The notes: generated from the letters alone by a model not told the origin. Shown: positions 22,441 through 33,549, numbered from the stretch's first letter. The stretch is DNA of 64,000 bases from Plantago major (GCA_026545765.1 CM048840.1:86332877-86396876); one strand, 5' to 3'. Numbers and translations: made by a program.

Positions 22441-23863
22441 CAAGTCTCACCTATCCATACCAAATTGAAAGTTGCATGATGTTGATATGGACAATAAATA
22501 GTTTTTTAAATGTTTGTAACATAAGTAAACACAAGGAAGGAATTATTATAAAATAATGCATTTCTTCAACAACCAAAATTAGTTGTTCTACGGGCATAAC
22601 TCTACCAACAATTTTATTGTTCAAAATAATGGCATAAATTTTCTTAAACATTGGATTGAAACTCACTAGTAAAAAATATTAAGAGCCTTGCATTAAAAAA
22701 AAAATGAGAAACTACTTAAAGATAATTGCAGTAGTATCAATCAGTTTGACAGTATGCCCATCCAAACGAATTTGTTATAAATAACACCAATAATCAATTT
22801 ATACTGGATGAGATGTCTTACAGTAGAGAATTAACGAGAGAAGATCATGACGAGTTATATCCATGTTTAAAAAATGAGCAACTTAGAATATACAATAAGA
22901 ATATGTCTTTTGTCGATGGAGGCAAGGGCGAAGTCTTCTTATATGGTTACGGGGATCGCAAAATATTTTCTTCTAAAGGGCGTTATGCTGTGGAGTTAGT
23001 GTCAAAGGTAATATAGTCCTACAATTTGCATTGATTGGGATCGTAGCACTCCGACTCCCCAAGGGTAGAACAACTCATTAGCGATTGGAGATACCAATTC
23101 AAATTCACGGGGGCTTTACATGCTCATAGATCAAAGGAGATTATGATGCCATCAAGTTACTATGCTTACTAAACTTATTATTTGGGACGAGACTTTGAGT
23201 CGATGTTAGGGAACATTTTGATGAGCCTTTTGATAGGTTGGTAGTTGTCCTAAGAGAAAAAGAGACATATTTTCCACAACGTTCCACGCGGAACTAGATA
23301 ACGACATCGCCATCAACTCATCTATCTCACAAAATATTTTTCTTCCATCCATATTCAATATTCACAATTCAGATATTTTTAAGTTCTATTTGACCACAAA
23401 TTAATCTTAAATCATAACGAATGATAACTTTAAAAGGTATTTTATTATAATTTTTATATGTCACTCATCCCGTATGCCGTTATGATTTAAAAGTAAGTTT
23501 TGGTACAAAACCTAAAAGTAACGAACAAAACTAATGTAACGCATGTCCCTTGTGGGCTGAGGTCCAACCTTTGGGTCAATTCGGCCCCATTATACCAACT
23601 CAAGTAATTTTCAACACACTTTGTCCCCACTCATAAGCAATCCGAGAGACTTCTTGAGTAGCAAGCAAGCTTAACTTTAGAGTTCTTATGGATGGACTCC
23701 CGAAAAGAAAGGTGTAGCGTTTTCAACTACTTTAAACTCTCATAAAACCCTGGGGCGTTAAACTAAAGTGTAAAATGTAATTCGCATTTTTCTTGTTAAG
23801 CAATTTATTGTATACAAATTTTTACAAGAGACCGTCTCTTCGACAGACCAATTCAAAATCATA
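22441..23863. other. No assigned gene
   Basis: An ORF at 22813-23016 (67 codons, containing FVDGGKGEVFLYGYGDRKIF) could be a remnant of a larger coding region, but no family is recognised and nothing extends it. The rest is AT-rich, with a short stretch GCATGTCCCTTGTGGGCTGA near 23542 that resembles dispersed repeat sequence. Confidence 0.3.
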
Positions 23864-24028
23864 TACTCCCTCAATCCCGAATTCAACTTTCCGCATTCCA
23901 TTTTTGGACGTCTCAATTTCAACTTCTCATTTCTTAAATGAAAAATCACTCTCCTACTCTATTCACTCATCTCATACTTTATTCACTATCTTCTACCACA
24001 AGTAATTGAATCTAGGACGAATGGAGTA
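23864..24028. mobile_element. Stowaway-like MITE
   Basis: Ends TACTCCCTCAATCCCGAATT and, reversed, TACTCCATTCGTCCTAGATT, bounded by TA. 165 bp, non-coding. Confidence 0.7.
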
Positions 24029-24301
24029 TTTAATAGAAACATCATATGTTTCACATAAAAAATTGTATGTACAATAAACATGTATTATACTTACATTACA
24101 TTCATTTCTAAACATATCATATTTCTAGTAAAATATGCAATATTTATAATAAAATATGTGATATTTGTTTTGGTTACTCCGAGAGACATCTCTCTCGCAA
24201 AAGTTGTTATTTATTGTAAACATTATGCAGTTGGTTATGATGATCTACGTTTTCTTTTCTCAATTTCGGTTTATTTTCGACTAACTAGAGGATAGTTTGA
24301 T

Positions 24302-24545
24302 TAAGTCTCATGAGAGACGATCTCTAGATAATTTATCTAGAGATGGACCTATATTGTCAAGAAAATCATCGATGTATTAATTAAAATACATATGTTCTCA
24401 ACATTGGTGTTTTTTTCATATTACAAAACTTATTTCGTTAACAAAATGTCAAATATAGTCGTTTTGATTAATAATATGGATAATTTATTAATAACATAAG
24501 TCGTTTTTATATAAGTTATTTATAGACTGTCTTCCATGGGACGTT
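24302..24545. mobile_element. MITE family 1, copy 2
   Basis: Same family as 14657-14893: TAAGTCTCATGAGAGACGAT at the left, shared interior (GATTAATAATATGGAT, TTATTAATAACAT) and a mutated right end (GACTGTCTTCCATGGGAC). Confidence 0.7.
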
Positions 24546-24807
24546 GTGCGATAGGTTAATCTTTTAAGGTAGGAGTGAAAAAGAAAAAAAAAAAGGAGAA
24601 TCAATAAAGAATATGCTATGGTATTGATAATAAATTAGGTATCCGTGGCTTAACGTACGCCGATTATATGTAATCTGCGCTGCATCTATCAGTCCTTTGA
24701 TGTTTCCCCAAAATATTTTCCAGTTACTGTTGATAGGTCTCCACCATATATATACACAAGAAACATTTCAATAAATAAATTATTAATTATATATACTAAA
24801 TACCACT

Positions 24808-25006
24808 TACTCCGTTCCGGAACAAGAACACTTTGACTTTTGCGGTCAATTTTTTTCAAAGTTGACTACGAATTAATTTTAAACTGGGGCTAAACTTTCA
24901 TTATATTAAAAAATTGAACATTTTACATTTGTGATTTAAAATTAATTCGTAGTCAAAGTTGAAAAAGTTTGACAAAATTGAAAAATTGTTCCGGGACGGA
25001 GAAGTA
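24808..25006. mobile_element. MITE with long inverted termini in the promoter region of the Cys-His-Gly gene
   Basis: Ends TACTCCGTTCCGGAACAA and, reversed, TACTTCTCCGTCCCGGAACA. The inverted similarity extends about 75 bp inward (AAGTTGACTACGAATTAATT and its complement), so the whole 199 bp can fold into one hairpin. It ends immediately before the likely first exon at about 25020, so it lies in the core promoter or proximal region. Confidence 0.8.
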
Positions 25007-25019
25007 AATACTAAAATAA

Positions 25020-25165
25020 TACTACCACCATCTTCCTTCATTCATTCATCAATCACTACCTTTTGTACCCTACCGCCGGCGCTACTTTCTCTCTCTAAAA
25101 CCTCACATACACGGCTCTCGTCCCCATATCCCCAATCAATCGAATCATTCATCGGATCAAAATTG
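25020..25165 (+). other. Likely first (non-coding) exon of the Cys-His-Gly repeat gene
   Basis: A C/T-rich leader with CTTTCTCTCTCT ends in AAAATTG followed by GTGAGAG, a good donor. The downstream 1.3 kb has the T-rich, low-coding character of an intron. The best acceptor is GTAAACAG ending at 26478. Leader introns of this size are usual in the family. Transcription start and intron ends are inferred. Confidence 0.5.
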
Positions 25166-26478
25166 GTGAGAGTTTTTCGATCTGATTTGTTCAATTATCA
25201 TTTCATTGCTGATTTTTGTTGTTCAAGCTCCGTTTGATTGTGTGAATTGAGAATTCATTGATTTGTGTATTCTTTTGTGATTTCCTTGAGCTTTTCCTGG
25301 TATCAGTATTGACTTGTTGCTTAATCGATTTTGAGCTCAGCTGAATTTGTTCATTTTTGATTGATTACGAAATTTCAGTATCTTTTATCAAATTCAATCA
25401 AGCTGGTCCATGGTTTCGAGATTCAATCATACTGCATCTTGTGTCGGCACATTTTTGGTCTTTTGCGGGTGGATTGGGCTAACAATTAGGGCTGAATGCC
25501 ATTTTGTGTAAATTAGGAAGGTTTTATCTGAATTATTTGTTTGTGTAAACTGGATTTTGAGCTCGTCTTTTTTGATTTAGTGTTTTATAATGTTCTCTTA
25601 ACATATGAGGCCGTTCGAGATTGGGAGATTCCGATAATATTTAATCTTGCTGATTAATATAGCTCAAGTGTTGATTTTTATTGCCGTGGCTAATTCGTAG
25701 CAGCGTTAGTACCATTTTTTAGTAACTTCAAAGGTTCTTGATTGAACTTCTTTGACTGTTTAAGATATGGCTGTTTGTACGTGGTTGGATCTGAGTTGTT
25801 TGACAGGTTGTTCTTGTAATGAGATGTTACTTTTCTGGACAATTTGTGCCAGAATTGTTTGTTTAGCATGAGCTGATGGTTCATACTTAATACTCTAATT
25901 TCTGTTCTCGTTGGTGAAGTTACTTTTTTGTTTTAATTAGTTTGCTTGATTACATAACTGGTAAACTTTTTTTTCTTGGTGTCAATACAACCTCATTAAG
26001 TATAACTATGCACCAGATCTTCCGGTTTTTGTGTTTTATATTGTCAAACATGTGATTGGTATTTCTTGGATTGCATTATGGAAAATGATACTCCCAATCA
26101 TGTTCTGAAGGATCCACTTAAAATGTATAATGATCAATAATCATATTTGGGGAGGTTTGGAATAAAAATGGGTGCTTGTTAAGTATATATGGAAGGTCTA
26201 TTGGTTTTTATCCAACTACTCTATCTAGCAACATGTTATGGCTCCCCTGAATAGTTCTGACTGCATGTGAATGAGGGAATGTTTTTACAAGTGGATACAT
26301 GTTTGCGGGGATACCATTTCATGAGTAATTCAATATACAATTGTCCCTCCATTGTTGTCTTCCGATATTGGTAAATGACAGACTAGGTTTCTGAGCACTT
26401 ACCAATCATTATGAAATGTTTGTATCCTTGGTTGCAATCATGTGACTGTTCACTGATATGATTATTTTTGGTAAACAG
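25166..26478 (+). other. Putative 5' leader intron
   Basis: Starts GTGAGAG, ends GTAAACAG, T-rich throughout, with no maintained reading frame. First introns of plant genes often enhance expression, but nothing here shows this directly. Confidence 0.5.
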
Positions 26479-26481
26479 GAC

Positions 26482-26544
26482 ATGCTTTTGGATTGCGTTT
26501 TTCAACTTGAAACTCTTGGGACATTTGTCATGTGGTATTGCTGA
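26482..26544 (+). promoter_or_regulatory. Upstream ORF 1 in the leader
   Basis: The first ATG after the putative acceptor opens a 20-codon ORF (MLLDCVFQLE…) ending in TGA. If translated it would lower initiation at the main start. Conservation is unknown. Confidence 0.45.
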
Positions 26545-26576
26545 TAGCAAGAAATTTTTATTACATTTCACTCCCA

Positions 26577-26642
26577 ATGGATCGCCGTGATACCTCAGGA
26601 TTTGTTAGCGGGGGAGCACTGTACTCTTTTAGAGGCCTCTAA
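26577..26642 (+). CDS. Upstream ORF 2, candidate conserved-peptide uORF
   Basis: 21 codons beginning MDRRDTSG and ending SFRGL, stop TAA at 26640-26642, 111 nt before the main start. The peptide composition is more protein-like than the surrounding leader. From memory, the Arabidopsis loricrin-related relatives have annotated conserved-peptide uORFs (CPuORFs). I cannot check that this peptide matches them. If it does, it would control translation of the main protein by ribosome stalling. Confidence 0.5.
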   Translation: MDRRDTSGFVSGGALYSFRGL

Positions 26643-26748
26643 CCCTAATTTTGTATAATTTTGCATTTTTTTTATTTAACCCCGTAAGTCAGGCAGACTG
26701 TTCTTTAGCAACTGAGCTTTTGTTGAAATAAGAGTGCTCCGTGTATAT

Positions 26749-26754
26749 ATGTAA
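26749..26754 (+). promoter_or_regulatory. Minimal AUG-stop uORF overlapping the main start
   Basis: The sequence ATGTAATGG places an ATG-TAA pair so that the last A of the stop is the first base of the main ATG at 26754. AUG-UAA minimal uORFs are known in plants to stall ribosomes in a boron-dependent way (NIP5;1). Overlapping stop and start can also allow reinitiation. Function here is inferred from position only. Confidence 0.5.
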
Positions 26755-28718
26755 TGGATGCCAGGTTCAACAGTTTGGGTTTTGCGGCTAACCTGCAATC
26801 AAATGCATTTAAGAATCTGTGCAATTCCATCCAAATTGGAGGGACCGGAGCTGATGTTGGGTGTTATGAAGACACGACTTTACGACTTGATTCACCTGGT
26901 TTTGCTATTCCCTATACTTCTGCTCCAAAGGGAATCAAACGCAAGTGGAGTTTCAAAGATGGTCCTGGAAAGAAACAAGGTGATTCTTCCCTAAGTCTCC
27001 ACCTTGGCCACTCAGCAAGCTCCTCAGATAGCAAAGGGAGTACAGCAACTGCATGTACCTCAATGTCTTCAGCGAAAGATACTGAAGAAGGGAACTCGAT
27101 GGACATTGAACTGGATTTCACTCTTCATCTTGGTGGTGATAAATCATCAAGTTCTGAAAAATCATCCAGTTCTAGCTTGAAATCACCTGACACGTGGCCT
27201 AATGTTGATCTGCAATTGAGCCTTTCCAGTGGGCCTGCCGTGTCTGATATTACAACTGTCCATCCAAGATCTATTGCACCAAAAGATTTCACTGAAATGC
27301 TTACTGGTAAGGGAACTTTGAACACATTTGATGGGTCGACTGGAACTTCTCTTTTTCCAGCATTGAGTGTCCAGAGCATGGAAAATGTGTACTCTGTTGA
27401 CCAGTCTCTGGGGAAAAAGATGCCGTCGCTCTCAGGTCCGTCCTCGAGTGTAATAACTACACCAAAGAGCTCAGTCACCTGTACTTCCGGGATAACACAA
27501 TCACAACAGCAGCGTAGTAGTACTAAGCAGTGTCAGTTTCAGGGATGTTTGAAGGGCGCAAGAGGGGCTTCTGGTCTTTGCATTGCTCATGGTGGTGGTC
27601 GCAGGTGTCAGCGTCATGGATGCCACAAAGGAGCTGAGGGTCGCACAGCGTTCTGCAAGGCTCATGGCGGTGGTCGTAGGTGTGAATTTTTAGGATGTAC
27701 AAAAAGTGCCGAAGGGCGTACAGATTTCTGTATTGCACACGGTGGAGGCAGGCGATGCAGTGAGGATGGTTGTGGCAAAGCAGCCAGAGGAAAGTCAGGA
27801 CTCTGTATTCGGCATGGTGGTGGGAAGAGATGCCAGAAAGAGAACTGCACAAAGAGTGCGGAAGGGCTCTCTGGTCTTTGCATCTCACATGGAGGTGGTC
27901 GCAGATGTCAGTATCCTGATTGTAACAAAGGTGCTCAAGGAAGTACTATGTTCTGTAAGGCACATGGTGGAGGCAAGCGTTGCACCTTTTTTGGATGCAA
28001 TAAAGGTGCGGAAGGAAGCACCATGTTCTGCAAAGGCCATGGTGGAGGAAAGAGATGTTCATTCCAAGGAGGTGGAGTTTGCCCGAAAAGTGTTCATGGT
28101 GGGACCCTTTACTGTGTAGCTCATGGTGGGGGAAAACGGTGTGTTGTTCCAGAGTGTACAAAGAGTGCCAGGGGACGTACTGACTTCTGTGTCCGTCATG
28201 GCGGGGGCAAGAGATGCAAATTTGAAAATTGTGGAAAAAGTGCTCAGGGTAGCACTGATTTCTGCAAGGCCCACGGTGGAGGGAAGAGATGCTCATGGGG
28301 TCTTCCTGGTTCTGAATTTGACCAAGGAGACGGTCACTGCAACTCACTTGCCAGAGGTAAAACTGGACTATGTGCATCTCATAGTGCTCTGCTTCAGGAC
28401 AGACGGGTTCATGGTGGTGCAACTCTGGGAACGACGGCACAGGACTGTAACAATAACCCTCCTGCTAAGATGAAACAATTATTCACTGTAGAGGACATGA
28501 ATGTGGACAATGCAGTTACTTCATCAAGCGGTTGGAAATTCCCAGATCTCCCCCAAGTTCATTTTCCTGTTGAAAGCAATCCGTCACCAGGTAAGGCCTC
28601 TGAAGGAAGGGTTCATGGAGGAAATTTCATGGCGTTATTTGCAGGAAATCAAGTGAGCAGAGGTGAGGCTGGTCCATCTCAGGAGCCTATCGGCACAGCA
28701 CGTCAACCCTGGATGTAA
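26754..28718 (+). CDS. Loricrin/WRKY19-like Cys-His-Gly repeat protein
   Basis: One uninterrupted coding exon of 654 codons. The start MDARFNSLGFA and the following LDSPG and KGIKRKWS segments are typical of this plant family, annotated as loricrin-like or WRKY19-like although there is no WRKY domain. Residues 260-512 hold ten tandem 25-residue repeats of the form C-x3-G-C-x-K-x-A-x-G-x4-C-x2-H-G-G-G-K/R-R, followed by a degenerate eleventh to about 545. Repeat 8 has a three-residue insertion (GGGVCPKS). Conserved Cys and His suggest zinc binding. The N-terminal half has three Leu-rich stretches, SLSLHLG (near 83), LDFTLHLG (near 122) and DLQLSLSSG (near 155). The first and third fit the LxLxL form of EAR repression motifs. 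A nuclear regulatory role is likely but unproven. The C-terminus repeats RVHGG (near 554 and 622). The leader carries three upstream ATGs, so translation is probably controlled. Confidence 0.93.
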   Translation: MDARFNSLGFAANLQSNAFKNLCNSIQIGGTGADVGCYEDTTLRLDSPGFAIPYTSAPKGIKRKWSFKDGPGKKQGDSSLSLHLGHSASSSDSKGSTATACTSMSSAKDTEEGNSMDIELDFTLHLGGDKSSSSEKSSSSSLKSPDTWPNVDLQLSLSSGPAVSDITTVHPRSIAPKDFTEMLTGKGTLNTFDGSTGTSLFPALSVQSMENVYSVDQSLGKKMPSLSGPSSSVITTPKSSVTCTSGITQSQQQRSSTKQCQFQGCLKGARGASGLCIAHGGGRRCQRHGCHKGAEGRTAFCKAHGGGRRCEFLGCTKSAEGRTDFCIAHGGGRRCSEDGCGKAARGKSGLCIRHGGGKRCQKENCTKSAEGLSGLCISHGGGRRCQYPDCNKGAQGSTMFCKAHGGGKRCTFFGCNKGAEGSTMFCKGHGGGKRCSFQGGGVCPKSVHGGTLYCVAHGGGKRCVVPECTKSARGRTDFCVRHGGGKRCKFENCGKSAQGSTDFCKAHGGGKRCSWGLPGSEFDQGDGHCNSLARGKTGLCASHSALLQDRRVHGGATLGTTAQDCNNNPPAKMKQLFTVEDMNVDNAVTSSSGWKFPDLPQVHFPVESNPSPGKASEGRVHGGNFMALFAGNQVSRGEAGPSQEPIGTARQPWM

Positions 28719-29787
28719 GGAGCATATTCAAGCTTTCTTCTGTTTGTCTTTGGAGCACCATTATCAGTTGTCTATTTCCTGATGTTCATTTTCATGTTGG
28801 CAGTGGTTTATTGAGAACTTGTCTGTTTAGTCTATAGTGTTTAATATGGTTAATGCTAGCCAACTGAAGCTAGGGAATAAGGTTCATCACCCAGAGTTGA
28901 ATTGGTTTAGGTGTGGCTTTCCCTTTTTTTTTTTTTCCTCTTTTCAATGTAAATAGTTTCTCTCTGTGTGGTGGAGTTTATGACTCTTGTAGTCATTTGA
29001 TGCTTGTCAATGACAATGAAGCTTATATTGGTTCTGTCTGTGCTCGTTTTATTTGCCTCGATTTGATCTTTTATATCCGATGATGTATTTCGATATAGAT
29101 AGATAAGTTTCTGTGTTGGCCTTGATGATTGCTTGCCTGGCATGGACTATGGAGTTCCTGTCCATAGTTACCAATACCAGCATTTTGTGATCTATATCCA
29201 ATCCAACTATGCAAGCATCACTCGAACATGTTTCACAAAACTCAGAACTGAATCTAACTCCAGCAGTCAAATTGAAGTTTGGAAATCTGATTGCTATTCC
29301 GGATTTGCAAATTCACACGGATGACTGAACTACACTTGGATTTTAAACTGGCACAAACGACGTTGAGCCACGAAATCTATTGTATTTTAAAATAGTACTT
29401 ATGGATTTTTTTAGGTATATCAATAAAAATATAATTGTAAATCATTTGGTTGCAAATATTCCATTCACTCTTTAAATTTTAATAATATGAGGTGAAAGAA
29501 ACATTTTACCGTTACATATATTTATAATTGGTACTAACCCGTGGTTCTCAAGTTAGATTTATCACAGTATAGAGTCGAGTTTATCCTACCAAACATTTTC
29601 CAAATTGAAAAGATCTATTTATTATTGATGGTTTACTTATGTTGAGTCATAATGAATGTATTTAAATGATTCATTTATACTCTCTTTCGAATTGATATAT
29701 TATTTACTTTTTATATATTATCTATGTAACATACATATAAATGTGTTTCGGATATTTTATCCAATAATTTCGGTACAACTTTATCGT
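28719..29787. other. 3' flank of the Cys-His-Gly repeat gene and spacer
   Basis: T-rich 3' untranslated sequence with a poly-T run (28924-28936) and TTGTCAATGACAATGAAG near 29010, then AT-rich spacer. No further gene is supported. The small ORFs are shadows. Confidence 0.5.
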
Positions 29788-30180
29788 TCTTCTTCCGTCC
29801 CACATAAGTTGTCCACTTTAATTTCAACACGCAAAATAAATAGAATAATATTATAACACTATATTGTACATTTGAGGTTTATTTATAACTTTGTTAGTAG
29901 TTAATTTGATTGTTTAAGTTACATTTTACTTTATTGAAAGTAGTGGAGATTAAAAATGTGGGCCAAATGTGTGGTTAAACATAAATTTTATTCTGAAAGT
30001 CATTTCCATAAAAGGAAATGTAATACTTTAAGTGAAATGCTCAAAACGAATAATTGTTACACTTTTAGTGAAACAGATGGAGTATAATTTTTACTAAAAT
30101 GGCAAGGAAATGATAGTAGACAACTCCAACGGGGCACTTAAAATGGTAAAAGTGGACAATTTATATGGACGAAGAGAGTA
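29788..30180. mobile_element. Stowaway-like MITE, about 390 bp
   Basis: Left end TCTTCCGTCCCACATAAGTT with GTCCACTTT; right end, reversed, TACTCTCTTCGTCCATATAA with TTGTCCACTTTT. Matching inverted termini of about 30 bp, AT-rich interior, no coding. Confidence 0.7.
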
Positions 30181-30624
30181 CAATAAGCAAATTGAAATAT
30201 TATGTAAACATTTTACCAATGCGTATGTTATTTGTCCAAATATTATTTTTATACGAAACTTTATCTATAAATAAACTCGATATTAGAATATCTTCTATCA
30301 GTTCCGACAATATTACTGTAATGAATTTGTATGTTAACTATCAATAATTCATTGGAGTTCAAATAAACTCTTAATTCTAACTGGTGACTCCGTGTATGGT
30401 TTCCATACAAGGTCAAAAGCAACTTGTGTATTTTGATACGTAGCTAATTTAATTTAGTTATTGTTGGGAAAAAAAAACTTTTATCTCTGACTGGTGTTCT
30501 TAGTATAACATTTAGAAGTTACTTTATTTATTTGTTCAACAACATGGATTGTTTACATAAAAGCAGCCATTTTACCATTTCGTAAAGTATTAGTAACACC
30601 TTGTTTGATAGCAAAGTCATCCAA

Positions 30625-30696
30625 GCGTTTGTAGTCCAACAGTTAGGATAATTGCCTTCCAAGCAATAGATCCGGGTTCGACTCCCGGCAGACGCA
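30625..30696 (+). tRNA. tRNA-Gly (anticodon TCC)
   Basis: 72 nt that fold as a cloverleaf. Acceptor GCGTTTG pairs with CAGACGC (one G-U pair), then the A discriminator. Anticodon stem ATTGC/GCAAT holds loop CTTCCAA with TCC at 30658-30660. T-arm CCGGG-TTCGACT-CCCGG. It differs from the usual plant sequence at a few places (GTTTG in the acceptor, CAGTTAGG in the D-loop, ATAGAT before the T-arm), so expression is likely but not certain. A T-rich run for polymerase III termination is seen only some 14 nt or more downstream (TTTTGGTTTTTT). Confidence 0.88.
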
Positions 30697-31213
30697 TTGT
30701 TGCATTTTGGTTTTTTGGCTAACATTTGATCAATTTTTCACCCATTTGGAGATGCCTTTTGGGTTTTTCGTCAACATTTGATTAACTTTTCACCCATTTG
30801 GAGATGAGTTGGGCTCTCTCTCATTTGATGTTATTGTCTTCCCGTTCTCATGTATGTGGTCTAAGATGAGCTCTGTTGCAGCTCGTCATTGAGATCCGAC
30901 GCGCCAATGGCACGTCACCCACTCCCCGCGTCAAGGGATGACGTGGGGACTAATAATGCAGCAGCCACTCGGCTGCTTCGCGCCCAGATCCATTTAATTT
31001 TTTTTTTAAATTTCAAATTTCGTTTAACTTTAAAACGACTATAACTTTCAAAATACAAATGCAAAAAATAAATAAAAATCACCAACGGCTTTATTTTTTC
31101 GAGATCTATAAAATGAGACCAGTCTTGACTGTGTTTGGATCATCCCATCTCCAACTCCTCTTTCTCTCTTAATTAAACTTAAAACACTCTCTTCACTTCA
31201 ATTTTCCGGCGAC

Positions 31214-32316
31214 ATGGACGGAAACTTGTTCACTCCGGAAACTCTAAAGTGGATGCAACAAAACACACCCGAGGCCTACGAAGAGTGCATTTGAAAGCTC
31301 AACATAAACACTTCTCAACAACCCAACCGATCTTCATTCGCCCTTTGTTCCAAAGCTCCTACGAAGACCCCTACACTAAAAATTACCATTCTCCAACCTC
31401 CCAAACACTAATATTTTCGCAAACACCGGAAGTTGAGGTTGTTCCTGAAACGCAACGGAAATTCAACCGAACCGGAGGCGTGGGAAAGGGAAAGCCACGG
31501 AAGGAGCGAAGGCCAAGAAAGGGGAAGGACGGAACTTAGCTTACAACACCAATGAGGACTTGGTTCTCATCTCTTGCTACATGGCTGTTAGCCAAAATCC
31601 GATCGTTGGCACGAATCAGAAGTACACAAGTTTGTTCCATAAAGTCGAGGAGAAGTTCGAGAATGTCTGGAGGGATGGGAAGATGTCCGGTATAGAAAAA
31701 CACCGGAGTCATGATTCACTTCGTCTCAAATTTAAGCGGATGAGAGATGACATTAATCATTGGTTGATTTGTGTGGATCGTGCTACTAGGGTTGTCGGCA
31801 ATCGGAGTGGCTACAATGAAGCCGATGCGACGGAAACAACCCATGAATTCTACAAAGAGAAATCATCCTGTCAAGCTGGATTCAACTTGTTCAAGTAGTG
31901 GGATGCCATGAAACAGTACCCAGAGTGGGAAACGAGGATGAACTTGGAGGAACAATACAAGAAGGGCCGCTACGAATCCAAGGATTGAGGTTTCGGATGA
32001 TGATGATCAACCAATGGAATCAACAGGTGGCAGTAGTGGGAGCAAGCGGGCCAGTGAGGACAGTGTCACAACAAACAAACGGCCTATGGGTCGTGACAAG
32101 GCAAAGAAGATGGCTAAAGGTGGTAGTTCTGGCAACTCAATGGATGCAATGAGCGAGGGATGGGTCAACTTTAATGAAAGTTATCCCCAATACATTGAGT
32201 TGAAAAGACAGAAGCTGGAGTTTGCCCGCCAAAAGGAGGAACGTAGGATGAAGGAGAAGAAGATGGACATGTGGATGACACTTATGGGGAACTACGCCAA
32301 CTTGACCCCCGAGCAT
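31214..32316 (+). pseudogene. Harbinger ORF1 (Myb-like / NAM-associated protein), first part
   Basis: Starts MDGNLFTPETLKWMQQ at 31214 and meets TGA after 26 codons; a frameshift follows. The Myb/SANT-like domain is then readable from about 31545 (DLVLISCYMAVSQNPIVGTN, FENVWRD, RMRDDINHW), with TAG at 31896 and a further break near 31985. The C-terminal helix is rich in Arg/Lys/Glu (YIELKRQKLEFARQKEERR) and corresponds to the NAM-associated C-terminal domain. In this superfamily ORF1 binds DNA and helps import the transposase into the nucleus. The Athila-like element entered at 32312-32316. The true end of the gene lies at 40668-40715. Confidence 0.8.
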
Positions 32317-33549
32317 TGATATGCTCAAATTACTACTTAGGAAAACAAGTAGGAAGCAGTCGTCGTAAATAGACTATGCTAACCACGAGATCGTTCGCTA
32401 AGGAATCAATTAAGCTACCACACAGTTGAAAGAAAACAATTACTTGTAGAAATAATTTGATTTATTTGAAATAGTACTTCTAATAACTAGAAAATAGAAG
32501 ATGCAATGTAGTTGTTTGTAAGAATGAGGTAGAAAGAACACGGTAGTTACGATCAAGCAATGCTAATTCGCCCTAGGGATACGTTCATACTGTCACACGG
32601 TCGGTGTACCTAAAACTATCAATTCAACCTTTACCAAACGAGTTTGAAGATATTTGAACTAGCGTAATTGTGGGTCGTCAATCCACAATCCTTAACCAAA
32701 ACGTTTTAGAGAATCTTTGAACGAGAGTATTGAATTGAAGGGTTTTTACGAAGATCTTTGAACTAGCCTAACCTATATGAATGATTTCAAAGAGAAGCAA
32801 ATATGCAAAGCTATCACGCAACTACCATGTTCGGAGTGATTTAGCTACTCATAATCGCAACAAGGATGAAAGAATACAAGATATTGCTCATGATTAATAC
32901 AAACAAAATGATAATCGCATGCAAGCTTAAACAATTCGAGAAACTAAGGAAGAACGAATTGAATAAGATTAAACAGTAGAGATTTACCACAGTGATCAGG
33001 GATTCGATATCAATCCTTCGTTAAACAAGCAAAACCAAGCTCCAAAATTGTCAAAGTATGATATGGAGTTTTTTTCTATGAACTAGGTTAAAAGAAGTAT
33101 GAGAGAAAAATCCAAATTCTAAGCTAATAAGGAAAAAACAAAAATCCTATTCTGCGTCTCTCGCGGCGGCGAGCTTTCTTAATCGAAAAATATAAAGCTC
33201 TCGCATAATTTCGCCGCGGCGGGAAAATCCCTTCGCTGCGGCGAGCTTCAATCTTCAAAACAGGAGCTCATTCGCAAAATCTACTTGTGATCGATTTCGC
33301 CATGGCGAAACCTTCTACAATTCCCAAGTCTAAGCTCGTAAAATCTCACCGCGGCGGACTGAATCCCTCGCCGCGGCGAGCTATGCTAAGCAGCTCGTCC
33401 TCATTTAGCTTAAAAGACATCAAATCCTACAAAATGTAAATAAAACACCAAAGCGTAAAAACGAATTAAAAAGACTATAAAACTAAAGACAAAGACTCAC
33501 AAAGACCGCTAAAAAGGACCCAATGAGACTCTAAATTATTGTCTCATCA
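32317..33549 (-). repeat. 3' LTR of the Athila-like element
   Basis: Begins TGATATGCTC and ends GTCTCATCA on the plus strand. Between 33160 and 33390 it carries several GC-rich palindromes of the type CGCCGCGGCG separated by ordinary AT-rich sequence. Confidence 0.9.

Noticed and set aside
27125..28473. Several ORFs of 71-164 codons on both strands inside the Cys-His-Gly gene
   Set aside because: Shadows produced by the regular codon pattern of the 25-residue repeats.
26754..28718. Calling this protein a true WRKY transcription factor
   Set aside because: No WRKYGQK motif or its zinc finger exists; the name comes only from database history.
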